Origin: Tsukamurella sp. TY48 | Lineage (GTDB): Bacteria; Actinomycetota; Actinomycetes; Mycobacteriales; Mycobacteriaceae | Assembly (NCBI RefSeq): GCF_019656655.1 | Contig: NZ_BPMV01000001.1 | Span: 992,001-1,056,000, forward strand | Length of the DNA stretch: 64,000 nucleotides | Direction of reading: 5' to 3' | Shown here: piece after piece, positions 7,886 to 15,995 of the stretch | Layout of the letters: every line of letters starts with the position of its first letter | Numbering within the stretch: position 1 is the stretch's first letter | Notes under the pieces: model-generated | Told to the model about the DNA's origin: nothing | The model's database searches: none | Seen by the model: only the letters and a program-made list of their open reading frames with translations | Program-made: the position numbers and the translations under genes

Positions 7886-8896
7886 GTGACGATGACTCTC
7901 GCAATCCGCAACGCGACGGCGCGGCCGATCGGCCGCCGCGCCTTCGTGGTCGGAGCCGGCCTGGCGCTGGCCGGGGCATCGTCGGCATGCGGGCGGGCGG
8001 CCGACGGGGCGCCGCGCGATCTGCGGTTCATGGTGCCCCACAGCCCCGGCGGCGGCTACGACCTCACGGCACGGACGGCGGCACGCACCCTGGAGGACAC
8101 GAAGGCCGTGGCCCGGTGCGACGCCTTCAACGTGATCGGCTCGGGCGGCACGGTCGCGATGGCGCGGTTGATGAACGAGCGCGGCAACGGCTCGCTCATC
8201 ATGATGATGGGGCTCGGCGTGATCGGCGCGTGCTCCGCAGTCCGAAGTACCTACCGCGCCACCGATGCGACACCGCTCGCGAGGCTCATCGACGATCAGG
8301 AGGGGATCGTCGTGCCGGCGCAGTCGCGGTTCCGCACCGTCGACGATTTCCTGTCCGCATGGCGGCAGGACCCCGGCGCCGTGCGGATCGGCGGCGGATC
8401 GTTCACCGGAGGCCCGGACCACCTGTTCCCGATGGAGCTCGCCCGGACACTCGGCATCGCCCCCGCCCGCGTGGACTTCTCCCAGTACTCCGGCGGCGGT
8501 GATCTGCTCACCGCGCTCCTCGGCCGGCGGGTGGACGCCGCCGTCTCCGGAACCGGGGAGTACCGCAGCCAGATCGCCGGCGGCGGTCTCCGCGTGCTCG
8601 CCGTATCGGGCCGGGAACGGGTTCCCGGAATCGACGCCCCCACACTGCGGGAGGCCGGAGTGGACCTAACCTTCAACAACTGGCGCGGCGTGCTCGCGCC
8701 GCCGGGCATCACACCCGGCCGGCGCCGGGCCCTGGTCGACATGCTGGCCCGCATGCGGTCCTCGCCGCAGTGGCAGGAAGCGCTGCGCCGCAACGGTTGG
8801 ACCGACGAATTCTCGACCGGCACCGATTTCGAGAAGTTCCTCGCCCAGCAGGAGGAGCGCGTGGCGAAGGCCCTCCGCGATCTCGGCCGGACCTGA
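7886..8896 (+). CDS. TctC-family (BUG) solute-binding lipoprotein, Tat-type signal
   Basis: This 336-residue extracytoplasmic binding protein belongs to the tripartite tricarboxylate receptor family, which binds citrate and other carboxylates. Family features are LRFMVPHSPGGGYDLTAR at the N-terminus, GGGSFTGGPDHLF in the centre and NWRGVLAPPGI near the C-terminus. The export signal has a twin-arginine motif (GRRAFVVGAG) and ends in GASSAC, a lipobox-like site, so it may be a Tat-exported lipoprotein. GTG 7886 or ATG 7892 could be the start. Unusually, the next gene is a GntP permease and no TctA or TctB gene is nearby. Confidence 0.88.
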   Translation: MTMTLAIRNATARPIGRRAFVVGAGLALAGASSACGRAADGAPRDLRFMVPHSPGGGYDLTARTAARTLEDTKAVARCDAFNVIGSGGTVAMARLMNERGNGSLIMMMGLGVIGACSAVRSTYRATDATPLARLIDDQEGIVVPAQSRFRTVDDFLSAWRQDPGAVRIGGGSFTGGPDHLFPMELARTLGIAPARVDFSQYSGGGDLLTALLGRRVDAAVSGTGEYRSQIAGGGLRVLAVSGRERVPGIDAPTLREAGVDLTFNNWRGVLAPPGITPGRRRALVDMLARMRSSPQWQEALRRNGWTDEFSTGTDFEKFLAQQEERVAKALRDLGRT

Positions 8897-8942
8897 GATC
8901 CCTGCCCTCCGAATCCCCTTCTTTCCACTCATCTCGCCGCCC

Positions 8943-8968
8943 GGCGCTCTCGCATGCCCGCGAGCGCC
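8943..8968 (+). other. Hairpin between TctC-like and GntP genes
   Basis: GGCGCTC (8943-8949) pairs with GAGCGCC (8962-8968). The stem lies in the 111-base gap between the binding-protein and permease genes. It may protect the upstream mRNA or reduce read-through, giving more binding protein than permease. No U-tract follows. Confidence 0.3.
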
Positions 8969-9007
8969 CGATGACGCATCCACACACCGACAACCCGGAG
9001 GAACCCG

Positions 9008-10399
9008 ATGATCGACGGTTGGAAACAGACCATGCCCACGGCGATGCTGCTGAGCATTGCGCTGGTGGCGATCGTAGGGTTGCTCGTGCTGATCCTCCGG
9101 TTCAAGCTGCACCCGCTGCTGGCCCTGAGCGTGACCTCGATCGCGACCGCCTTCGCCACCGGGATCCCGGTGAGCGCGATCATGAAGGTACTCGAGGGCG
9201 GGCTCGCGAAGACCCTCGGCGAGGTGGCCCTCCTGATCAGCTTCGGCGCGATGTTCGGCCGCCTCGCCGAGAGCAGTGGCGCGGCGCAATCCCTCTCGGA
9301 CACCATGATCCGCGTCTTCGGTGAGAAGCGAGCGCCGCTCGCCCTCGGGGTCGCATCGCTGCTGTTCGGCTTCCCGATCTTCTTCGACGCCGGCCTGATG
9401 GTGATGCTGCCCATCATCTTCGCCGTGGCCCGCAAGCTCGGCGGCAGCGTCCTGACCTACGCCATCCCCTCGGCGGCAGCGCTGTCCGCGATGCACGTCT
9501 TCCTCCCGCCGCACCCCGGCGCGGTGGCCTCGACCGTGCTGCTCGGCGGCGACATCGGCCTGGTGATCGTGATCGGCCTGCCCGTGGTGGTGCTCACCTG
9601 GTTCATCGCGGGCTACCTGTACGGCATCTTCATCGGCAAGAAGATCTTCATCCCCGTCCCCGACTTCCTCAGCGGCGGAAAGGAGACCGAGCGGGTCGAG
9701 AATCCGCCGCGGCCCGGGATCATCCTGGCGCTGCTGTTCCTGCCACTGGTCCTGATCCTCACCAACACGGCGCTCGCGACGCTGGTGAAGACCGGCACGC
9801 TCGCGAAGGACAACACCTACCCGGCGCTGGCATCGGTCTTCGGCTCCACGCCGATCGCGCTGTTGATCACGCTCCTGGTGGCCATCGCCGTGTTGGGTGT
9901 GCGGCGCGGGAAATCGGCGTCGGTGATCGAGGACCTCCTCGATCAGGCGCTGCGGCCGGTGGCGCCGGTCATCCTGATCACCGGTGCGGGCGGCATGTTC
10001 GGCGGCATCTTCCTGGCCAGCGGGATCGGTGGCGCACTGTCGTCGGTGCTCGGCAGTATCGGTCTGCCGCTGATCGTCTCGGTGTTCATCGTGGCCGCGA
10101 TCCTGCGCATCGCGCTGGGCACCGCGACGGTGGCGATCACGACATCGGCCGGGCTGCTGGGTGCCTCGGTGACCGCGGCGGCCCTGAACCCGGTGCAGAC
10201 CACCGCGGTGATCCTCGCCCTGGCCGCCGGATCGTCGATCTTCCCGCACGTCAACGATGCCAGCTTCTGGATGATCGGCCGGATCCTGAACATGGACGTG
10301 CCCACCACGTTCAAGACGTGGAGCGTGACGAAGACCTTGATCTCGGTGGTGGGCTTCGGTTTCGCCTGCCTCGTGTTCGCCCTCGGCAGCGCCGCCTGA
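9008..10399 (+). CDS. GntP-family carboxylate/gluconate:H+ symporter
   Basis: This 463-residue integral membrane protein has about 12 hydrophobic segments. GntP-family blocks include LRFKLHPLLALS, GGLAKTLGEVALLISFGAMFG, FGFPIFFDAGLMVMLP, HVFLPPHPGAV, ITGAGGMFGGIFLASGIG, and near the end SSIFPHVNDASFWM. The family moves gluconate and related sugar acids with protons. Here it follows a TctC-like receptor and a CitA/CitB-type system, so a carboxylate substrate is likely. The start has a strong ribosome site, GGAGGA, just before ATG 9008. The gene ends 20 bases from the convergent small gene, with a weak 6-bp hairpin (10401-10420) between them. Confidence 0.92.
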   Translation: MIDGWKQTMPTAMLLSIALVAIVGLLVLILRFKLHPLLALSVTSIATAFATGIPVSAIMKVLEGGLAKTLGEVALLISFGAMFGRLAESSGAAQSLSDTMIRVFGEKRAPLALGVASLLFGFPIFFDAGLMVMLPIIFAVARKLGGSVLTYAIPSAAALSAMHVFLPPHPGAVASTVLLGGDIGLVIVIGLPVVVLTWFIAGYLYGIFIGKKIFIPVPDFLSGGKETERVENPPRPGIILALLFLPLVLILTNTALATLVKTGTLAKDNTYPALASVFGSTPIALLITLLVAIAVLGVRRGKSASVIEDLLDQALRPVAPVILITGAGGMFGGIFLASGIGGALSSVLGSIGLPLIVSVFIVAAILRIALGTATVAITTSAGLLGASVTAAALNPVQTTAVILALAAGSSIFPHVNDASFWMIGRILNMDVPTTFKTWSVTKTLISVVGFGFACLVFALGSAA

Positions 10400-10418
10400 C
10401 GACCGCGCCCCGCGGCGG

Positions 10419-10601
10419 TCAGCCGGCGCTGAGCCAGGAATCGTGTTCGTCGTCGGCGCGGATCACCGGGATGGGCCGGGTGATCGGCTCGGCCGGAACC
10501 TCGATACCGAAGGCCTCGATGAGGTGGTCGAACATGTCCTGGCGTTCCGCGGCGCGGATCGCGCGGGCGTGCGCCTCCTCGGGCGTCTCGTCGGGCAGCA
10601 T
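10419..10601 (-). CDS. Small acidic protein, third gene of candidate ESX-substrate operon
   Basis: This 60-residue protein starts at ATG 10601 behind a strong AGGAGG site that overlaps the stop of the 549-residue gene. An N-terminal amphipathic helix is likely (TPEEAHARAIRAAERQDMFD), followed by a Pro-rich, acidic tail with a single Trp. It has no signal or membrane segment. I do not recognise the family. Position and tight coupling suggest it works with the two upstream products, perhaps as a small chaperone or an accessory, but no motif supports a specific role. Confidence 0.7.
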   Translation of the reverse strand: MLPDETPEEAHARAIRAAERQDMFDHLIEAFGIEVPAEPITRPIPVIRADDEHDSWLSAG

Positions 10602-10609
10602 CGGGCCTC

Positions 10610-12259
10610 CTAGGGGACGGTGACGGCGAGTTCGGCGCCGCTGCCCTGCTGTTCGGGCGGGCACGGCTCCTCGGCGGGTGCACTCGGGGTCTGATCCCCC
10701 TGCTGCGGTGCGCCGGACTTCGGTCCCGGCGCCGGGGAGACAGCGGCCGGATCGGGGCCCGTGGACGCCGACGGCGTGGCGCCCTGGGACGCTCCGCCGA
10801 CGGATGCTCCGGGAGTACCGGTGTTCGCCGCGCCGCCTGTGGTTCCGGCGCCCGGGTTTCCAGCGCCAGTGGTTCCGGCGCCAGTGGTTCCAGCGCCCCC
10901 GGGGGTTCCAGCACCTGCGGTGCCGGCGGAGGGCTTATCGCTCGGCGTCGCTCCCGCGGGGACGGTGCCCGCGGGCTTGTCCTTCGCATCGTCGAGGGTG
11001 AGCTTGCCGTCTTCGCCCACCTTGAGCGTGGCCTTCTCCTGGGTGCCGTCCGGCTTCGTGACGGTGACGTCGACGGTCTTGCCGTCGGGACTGAGCTTCG
11101 CGGTCACGGTGTTGCCCTGCGCGTCCTTCGTCCCGGACGTGCCGTTCTTGTCGTCCTTGCCCTTGGCCTCGTCCTTGCCGTCCTTGCCGTCCTTGGCATC
11201 GGTCTTGTCGTCGGTCTTCCCGAGGCCGAGCTGCTCGGCGATCTTCGGTACCAGCTGCGACAGCCACGAGGGCATGCCGCCGCTCCCCGACGATCCGCTC
11301 AGCCCGGACAGCGGGTTGGTCGACGACGGTGTCGCCGATGCGGGCGTCGTACTGGCCGGCGTGATCCCGGTTGTGGGCGTCGTCGCCGTCGGGGTGCCGG
11401 TGGTGAGGCCCGACGGTGACGTGGTGCCGGTCTTCCCGCCTGTCGATCCTCCGGTCGAGCCGTCGGTGCCGGCGCCTCCCGTGGACCCGCCACCGGGCGA
11501 GGTGGTCCCGCCACCGCCCGGCGATGTGGTGCCGCCGCCACCGGGTGAGGTGCCGCCGGGGTTCGTCGTGCCGCCATTCGTCGAGCCACCGCCCGGTGAC
11601 GTATCGAACTGTGGGGCGGGGAAAGCGGAGGTATCCACCTTCGCTGCGGCGGGTACCGCTGCGTACGCCTTCTCGATCGCTGTCCGCGCCTCCGCGATGA
11701 TCGAATCGAACAGTTCCACGTCTTGGCTAAGCCGCGCTTCGAAATTGGCGACGAACTCCGCGTCGAGCAGCATCCCGCGAGGCATGGTCTCGAATTGCTG
11801 GGAGAGCGTCTCCGTTTCGGCCGCGGTGAACTCGGCATTCAGCTTGGCGACCTTCTGCGCGACCGCCGCAACGACCGCGCCATCGGCTGCATCCGCCGCG
11901 GTGGCGGAAGCCTCCAGCGAATCCGCGATGGGGGTACTCAGCTTCTGGTGGGCGTCGAGTGTGACCAACGCGGAACGCCCGGCCGAATCCGGCCATCCGC
12001 GGTCGACGTCACCCCGTGCGGCGGACTGGTCCGTGGCCGCCTGCCGCGCAACCGACGCCGCCTTGCGCAGCTTCGCCGCATCGGAGCGCAAGGCTTCGAG
12101 GTCAGTACCTCGCTCGTTGTCGTAGGCCCGACAGAAGTGATCACGCCAGTCCGGCCACTGCTTCGCGGAAATCATCGAGGCCACGTTCAACACGATCCGG
12201 AAGTACTGCAAGGGCGCGGCGCCGAGGTCGAGCATCGAATCGATCGTGCGATCAGCCAC
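10610..12259 (-). CDS. Large helical plus low-complexity protein, candidate type VII substrate
   Basis: The 549-residue protein has a helical N-terminal half (about residues 1-205) with a WXG100-like core: a long helix, a turn DRGWPDSAGRSAL near residue 90, and a second long helix. Residues about 215-330 are Gly/Thr/Ser/Pro repeats. A short SWLSQLVPKIAEQLGLG helix, a Lys/Asp-rich stretch and a beta-type segment follow (TVTAKLSPDGKTVDVTV), then a long Gly/Ala/Thr/Pro tail. It has no classical signal peptide. GTG 12259 overlaps the EspC-like stop by eight bases, so the two are coupled. This layout recalls EspB/PPE-type secreted partners. Function is unknown; secretion through ESX-4 is inference. 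Confidence 0.75.
   Translation of the reverse strand: MADRTIDSMLDLGAAPLQYFRIVLNVASMISAKQWPDWRDHFCRAYDNERGTDLEALRSDAAKLRKAASVARQAATDQSAARGDVDRGWPDSAGRSALVTLDAHQKLSTPIADSLEASATAADAADGAVVAAVAQKVAKLNAEFTAAETETLSQQFETMPRGMLLDAEFVANFEARLSQDVELFDSIIAEARTAIEKAYAAVPAAAKVDTSAFPAPQFDTSPGGGSTNGGTTNPGGTSPGGGGTTSPGGGGTTSPGGGSTGGAGTDGSTGGSTGGKTGTTSPSGLTTGTPTATTPTTGITPASTTPASATPSSTNPLSGLSGSSGSGGMPSWLSQLVPKIAEQLGLGKTDDKTDAKDGKDGKDEAKGKDDKNGTSGTKDAQGNTVTAKLSPDGKTVDVTVTKPDGTQEKATLKVGEDGKLTLDDAKDKPAGTVPAGATPSDKPSAGTAGAGTPGGAGTTGAGTTGAGNPGAGTTGGAANTGTPGASVGGASQGATPSASTGPDPAAVSPAPGPKSGAPQQGDQTPSAPAEEPCPPEQQGSGAELAVTVP
10838..10915. repeat. 15-base tandem repeats encoding Gly-Ala-Gly-Thr-Thr
   Basis: Units close to GGTTCCAGCGCCAGT recur about five times and encode the GAGTT/GAGNP repeats in the tail of the 549-residue protein. 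Such tracts can slip, so repeat number may vary between strains. Confidence 0.6.
11485..11610. repeat. Imperfect repeats encoding PGGGTTS units
   Basis: Repeats of about 18-27 bases built on CCGCCACCGGG encode successive Pro-Gly-Gly-Gly-Thr-Thr-Ser units between the helical and C-terminal parts of the 549-residue protein. This is probably a flexible linker. Confidence 0.6.
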
Positions 12260-12560
12260 GCCCAGCGCCCTTCACATCGGCCGCACCGGTGGTATCCGTG
12301 GTCTTGTGCGCGGCGGCCGACGCGTTCAGTCCCACTCCCATCGCCCGCGCCGCATCCCGCCAGGCGTCCGTACGGGCGGCAAGAGCCGTGATCGCCGCAT
12401 TCCACTTCTCGCCCTCGTCCGCGTACTCGCGTCCGAACTTGTCCGACGACAGTGAGCCCGCACGCAAGGCAGTGGCAGAGGTCCCGAGGTTGTCCGCCAC
12501 CGTCGAGTACTTGCCACCCGCCCCGGCCACTACGGCTGTATCGATCTCGGTTCCGGCCAT
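12252..12560 (-). CDS. EspC/WXG100-like protein, candidate type VII secretion target
   Basis: From ATG 12560 (GGGGGA six bases upstream) the protein has 102 residues, the normal WXG100/EspC size. It is two helices around a loop: residues 5-35, then FGREYADEGEKWNAAITAL and DAWRDAARAMG in the second helix. The FG...W...L layout and size match EspC-type 'type VII secretion target' proteins. The C-terminal Y-x3-D/E export signal appears as His-x3-Asp (HKTTD), a variant. It overlaps the 549-residue gene by eight bases, as expected for a pair secreted as a heterodimer. The ECF-type promoter 39 bases upstream matches that of eccD-mycP. Confidence 0.75.
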   Translation of the reverse strand: MAGTEIDTAVVAGAGGKYSTVADNLGTSATALRAGSLSSDKFGREYADEGEKWNAAITALAARTDAWRDAARAMGVGLNASAAAHKTTDTTGAADVKGAGRG

Positions 12561-12598
12561 GCGATCCCCCATCGCCCGTAGGTCCCCTACACCCATTG

Positions 12599-12624
12599 GA
12601 CGCATCAGCGGGCGGATCGGTTCC
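12599..12624 (-). promoter_or_regulatory. ECF-sigma (SigM-like) promoter of candidate substrate operon
   Basis: On the minus strand GGAAC (12624-12620) is followed by a 17-base spacer, CGATCCGCCCGCTGATG, and CGTC (12602-12599). GGAAC-N16-18-CGTC is a classic ECF promoter and is the form I recall for mycobacterial SigM. Fourteen of 17 spacer bases equal those of the promoter at 22917-22942, so this is unlikely to be chance. Transcription would start about 30 bases before the EspC-like ATG. Confidence 0.75.
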
Positions 12625-12632
12625 GCCCGACC

Positions 12633-13325
12633 TCAGGCGATGGCGCCGGCACCCCGGACAGCGACGAGGAGTCCGTCCGGACGTTGTGCCACGGGGACCG
12701 GGTCGACCTGCGCGAAGCCGCAGCCGATGGTGCGCGAGGCACCGTCGGCCTCGGCGCTGTCGCCGACCATCAGGACCTCCTCGGGCGGCAGGCCCAGCGC
12801 GGCGGACGCGACCCGGAAGATCTCGGCGTCGGGCTTCACGTGGCCCACCTCGAAGGAGAGGACGAACTCGTCGACCAGCCCGTCGATCCCCTCGCGCTCG
12901 AACGCGGGCCGGATGTCGTAACCGATGTTGGACAGCACCCCCACCTTCAGACCGGCATCGCGCACCGCCCGCAGCACGGCCGCCGTATCGGGATAGATCG
13001 TCCAGTTCAGCGGATCGGAGAACTCGCCGTAGAGCCGGCTGCGTTCGTCCGCGTCGGTGACCCCGGAGGACGCCATGACGTGCAGGTAGGCGTTGCGGTG
13101 GTCCTCGGAGCTGAGGTCGCGGGCGTGCCAGGTGCGCAGGGCATCGTCGTCCATCGGGACGGGCACGCCGACGGGCACCGTCATCCGGTACAGCAGCTCG
13201 CTCTGCGCGGCGTCGTCGAGCGGATGACCGTCCGGACCGGCGAGACCCGCGAACCACTGCGGGTCGGGTTCGAGCCGGAAGAGGGTCCCGGAGAAGTCGA
13301 AGAGCACGCCGCGGTAACTGGTCAT
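12633..13325 (-). CDS. HAD-superfamily hydrolase
   Basis: The 230-residue protein has HAD motif I LFDFSGTL (nucleophile Asp; the second position is Ser instead of Asp), motif II GVLSNIG, a Lys in GHVKPD and motif IV MVGDSAEAD. The all-helical cap between motifs I and II suggests a small phosphorylated substrate, or haloacid-dehalogenase-type chemistry given the altered motif I. The start is ATG 13325, preceded by TAGCAT at leaderless spacing and a LacI-type palindrome further upstream, so it probably has its own regulated promoter although glmM is upstream on the same strand. Confidence 0.85.
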   Translation of the reverse strand: MTSYRGVLFDFSGTLFRLEPDPQWFAGLAGPDGHPLDDAAQSELLYRMTVPVGVPVPMDDDALRTWHARDLSSEDHRNAYLHVMASSGVTDADERSRLYGEFSDPLNWTIYPDTAAVLRAVRDAGLKVGVLSNIGYDIRPAFEREGIDGLVDEFVLSFEVGHVKPDAEIFRVASAALGLPPEEVLMVGDSAEADGASRTIGCGFAQVDPVPVAQRPDGLLVAVRGAGAIA

Positions 13326-13345
13326 GGGCCCGATGCTACCGCCAA

Positions 13346-13359
13346 TCGAAACGTTTCGA
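13346..13359. promoter_or_regulatory. LacI-family-like palindrome before HAD gene
   Basis: TCGAAACGTTTCGA is a perfect 14-bp palindrome with the central CG and GAAACGTTTC core of LacI/GalR operators. It lies seven bases upstream of the TAGCAT box (13333-13338, minus strand), over the expected -35 region of the HAD gene, so repression is a reasonable guess. No LacI-type regulator is encoded in the window. Confidence 0.45.
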
Positions 13360-13367
13360 CCAGTGGG

Positions 13368-14702
13368 TCAGCCGATCAGGCCGGCGAGCCGCTCGGCGGT
13401 GCTGCGGGCGGCCTCCTCCGTGGGGGCCTCGACCATCACGCGCACCAGGGGCTCCGTCCCCGACGGACGCAGCAGGATGCGCCCCTCCTCGCCGAGGGCG
13501 GCCTCCTCCGCGGCGAGCGCGGCGGTGAGCGCCGGCGCCGCCATCGCGGCGGCCTTGTCGATCACGCGCACGTTCACCAGTACCTGCGGCAGCACCGTGA
13601 GGACCGCGGCGAGCTCGGCCAGCGAGCGTCCCGTCTGCGCCATCCGCTCCATCAGCTTGAGCCCGGTGAGCACACCGTCGCCGGTGGTACCGAAGCCCGG
13701 GAGCACCACGTGCCCCGACTGCTCGCCACCCAGCGCGTAGCCACCGGAACGCAGCTCCTCCAGCACATAGCGATCACCGACGGCGGTGGTGCGCAAGGTG
13801 ATTCCCGCCGCGCGCATCGCCAGATGCAGGCCGAGGTTGCTCATCACGGTGGCGACCAGCGTGTGGTCGGTGAGCTCGCCGGCCTCGTCCATCGCGATCG
13901 CGAGGATCGCCATGATCGCGTCGCCGTCGATGATCCGTCCGGACGCGTCGACCGCGAGGCAGCGGTCGGCGTCACCGTCGTGCCCGAGTCCGAGGTCGGC
14001 CTCGTGCGCGAGCACCGCGGCCTGCAGGCTCTCCAGATGCGTGGAACCGCAGTCGCGGTTGATGTTCAGGCCGTCGGGCACGTCGTGGATCGCGATCACC
14101 GTGGCACCGGCATCGCGGTAGGCCTTGGCGGCCACCGTCGCGGCGGCGCCGTTGGCGGCGTCGACCACCACGGTGAGTCCGGCGAGGGACCGGTGCACGG
14201 CCGACTCCAGATGCGCCACATAGCGATCGACGGCGTCGAAGGCGCGCTTGACGCGCCCGATCCCGGCGCCGGTGGGACGCGGCGGAGCCGGATCGTCCAG
14301 GGCCGCTTCGATCGCGTCCTCCTGGGCGTCCTCCAGCTTGTGCCCGCCGCGGGCGAAGAACTTGATGCCGTTGTCCGGCATGGGATTGTGCGAGGCGGAG
14401 ATCATCACGCCGAGTGCGGCGTCGTACTCCGCGGTGAGGTGCGCGACGGCGGGCGTGGGCATCACGCCGACGAGCAGCACGTCGACACCGGCACTGGTGA
14501 GGCCCGCCGAGACTGCGGCGGAGAGCATCTCACTGGAGGCGCGGGGGTCCCAGCCGACCACGGCGAAGGGACGGTCGGTGCCGTCCGGATCGTGCGCACC
14601 GAGCACCGCCGCCGCGGCGGCGGACAGCCGCAGTGCGAGATCGGCGGTCAGGTCCTTATTCGCCAGGCCGCGCACACCGTCGGTCCCGAACAGACGCCCC
14701 AT
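13368..14702 (-). CDS. glmM: Phosphoglucosamine mutase
   Basis: This 444-residue enzyme converts glucosamine-6-phosphate to glucosamine-1-phosphate for peptidoglycan and cell-wall synthesis. It begins [11 protein letters not shown]. The phosphoserine loop is [18 protein letters not shown], the Mg2+ loop is HDGDADRC, the sugar loop contains GGEQSGHV, and the C-terminal phosphate-binding loop is [13 protein letters not shown]. All four signature regions are intact. It follows rpsI on the same strand, as in mycobacteria, but a strong stem-loop in the 94-base gap separates them. Confidence 0.96.
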   Translation of the reverse strand: MGRLFGTDGVRGLANKDLTADLALRLSAAAAAVLGAHDPDGTDRPFAVVGWDPRASSEMLSAAVSAGLTSAGVDVLLVGVMPTPAVAHLTAEYDAALGVMISASHNPMPDNGIKFFARGGHKLEDAQEDAIEAALDDPAPPRPTGAGIGRVKRAFDAVDRYVAHLESAVHRSLAGLTVVVDAANGAAATVAAKAYRDAGATVIAIHDVPDGLNINRDCGSTHLESLQAAVLAHEADLGLGHDGDADRCLAVDASGRIIDGDAIMAILAIAMDEAGELTDHTLVATVMSNLGLHLAMRAAGITLRTTAVGDRYVLEELRSGGYALGGEQSGHVVLPGFGTTGDGVLTGLKLMERMAQTGRSLAELAAVLTVLPQVLVNVRVIDKAAAMAAPALTAALAAEEAALGEEGRILLRPSGTEPLVRVMVEAPTEEAARSTAERLAGLIG

Positions 14703-14742
14703 GAAGAATTCCTCACTGCAGAGAAGTGGTGGAGAAACGCGG

Positions 14743-14780
14743 CAGGGCAGGCACTCGCACGAATGCGAGTGCCTGCCCTG
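14743..14780 (-). terminator. Strong stem-loop between rpsI and glmM
   Basis: CAGGGCAGGCACTCGCA (14743-14759) is followed by loop CGAA and its perfect 17-base complement (14764-14780). The stable tetraloop hairpin lies just after the rpsI stop. The minus-strand sequence after it has a short TTTCTC, not a long U-tract. It probably ends or attenuates the ribosomal transcript before glmM. Confidence 0.75.
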
Positions 14781-14796
14781 TGCGAAGAGCCTGCAA

Positions 14797-15300
14797 TCAG
14801 CGCTTGCTGTACTGCGAAGCCTTACGGGCCTTCTTCAGGCCGTACTTCTTGCGCTCGACGGCACGCGGGTCACGCGTGAGGAAGCCGGCGCGCTTGAGCG
14901 CGGGGCGATCCTCGGGCGAGACCTCGATCAGCGCGCGGGCGATGGCCAGGCGCAGGGCGCCGGCCTGACCCGAGGGGCCGCCACCGGAGAGGTTGGCGGC
15001 GATGTCGAAGGACTCCAGGCGCTCAACGGTGACCAGCGGGTCCTTCACCAGCTGCTGGTGCAGCTTGTTGGGGAAGTAATCCTCGATGGTGCGGCCGTTC
15101 AGCACGAAGTTGCCGGTGCCGGCGGTCAGGCGCACGCGCACGACGGCCTCCTTGCGGCGACCGACGGTCTGGATGGGGCGCTCGACGACGACCGGGCCAC
15201 GGGGGGCGCGGGTCTCGGCCGAAGCCTCAGGGGTCTCCGAGGTGTACTCGTTGGGAACGACCTCGGCGTCGGTCTCGTTGGTCTCGATCGCGTCGCTCAC
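14797..15300 (-). CDS. rpsI: 30S ribosomal protein S9
   Basis: S9 is 167 residues here. An acidic, actinobacterial-type N-terminal extension (about residues 1-40) precedes the conserved body: [49 protein letters not shown], ending in [12 protein letters not shown], whose terminal Lys-Arg reaches the P-site tRNA. It starts at GTG 15300 and overlaps the rplM stop by four bases, so the two proteins are coupled. A terminator-like stem-loop follows. Confidence 0.97.
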   Translation of the reverse strand: MSDAIETNETDAEVVPNEYTSETPEASAETRAPRGPVVVERPIQTVGRRKEAVVRVRLTAGTGNFVLNGRTIEDYFPNKLHQQLVKDPLVTVERLESFDIAANLSGGGPSGQAGALRLAIARALIEVSPEDRPALKRAGFLTRDPRAVERKKYGLKKARKASQYSKR

Positions 15301-15743
15301 TGAGCCACCTGCTTGATCTCGTAGGGAACCGGCTGCTGCGCGGCGTGGGGGTGGTTCGGGCCGGCGTAGACCTTCAGCTTGCCGCCGATGGCGCTGCCCA
15401 GCTTGTTCTTGGGGATCATGCCCAGAACAGCCTTCTGCACCACGCGCTCCGGGTTCGTGGAGCCGAGCACCTCACTGATCGTGCGGGACCGCAGGCCGCC
15501 CGGGAAGCCCGAGTGGCGGTAGTGCCGCTTGTCGGTGAGCTTGGCGCCCGAGAGGGCGACCTTCTCAGCGTTGATGATGATGACGTAGTCGCCGCCGTCC
15601 ACGTTGGGGGCGTAGGTCGGCTTGTGCTTGCCGCGCAGCAGGTTGGCAGCTGCGACGGCGAGGCGGCCGAGCACCACGTCAGAAGCGTCGATGACGTGCC
15701 ACTGGCGGGTCACGTCACCCGCCTTCGGGGTGTAAGTAGGCAC
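15297..15743 (-). CDS. rplM: 50S ribosomal protein L13
   Basis: L13 is 148 residues from GTG 15743, close to the usual 147. Conserved segments are [43 protein letters not shown] and [13 protein letters not shown] chose the GTG because AGAGGA lies six bases upstream and the product then begins [14 protein letters not shown], as in relatives; the frame stays open upstream but without conserved sequence. It is the first gene of rplM-rpsI. The 252-base region up to the divergent DoxX-like gene must hold its promoter; I see no other gene there. Confidence 0.97.
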   Translation of the reverse strand: MPTYTPKAGDVTRQWHVIDASDVVLGRLAVAAANLLRGKHKPTYAPNVDGGDYVIIINAEKVALSGAKLTDKRHYRHSGFPGGLRSRTISEVLGSTNPERVVQKAVLGMIPKNKLGSAIGGKLKVYAGPNHPHAAQQPVPYEIKQVAQ

Positions 15744-15995
15744 AGGAGGTCCTCTGCTCGATGGTTCGGTGCCGGTCCCGTGCGCAGCGAGAGCACTCCC
15801 GGCGACCAACGGAGACCCGGGACTCGACTCCGCACCACCCCATCAGGGCAGCGCGGCGCCACACACCAGCGCACCAGAGTACGCGGGACCTGGGGTGCAG
15901 GTCAAAACGCGAGGACGCACCCCGGGGACGAATCAGGGGACGAACCGGGGCCTTCCCCGATGTGACGGTGCCATCACTCGTCCTACCTTTCCCTC

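Noticed and set aside
10401-10420. Hairpin GACCGC...GCGGTC between the GntP and 60-residue genes
   Set aside because: The stem is 6 bp and overlaps a stop codon. It may be a weak terminator, but in such GC-rich DNA it is near chance.
11485-11610. Possible CRISPR-like array
   Set aside because: Repeats are short, imperfect, in frame and without unique spacers; they encode a Gly/Thr linker.
10761-12125. A 454-codon plus-strand frame encoding Val/Pro-rich protein
   Set aside because: It is antisense to the Gly/Thr/Pro repeats of the 549-residue protein. The minus strand has the ribosome sites, overlaps and recognisable helical domain.
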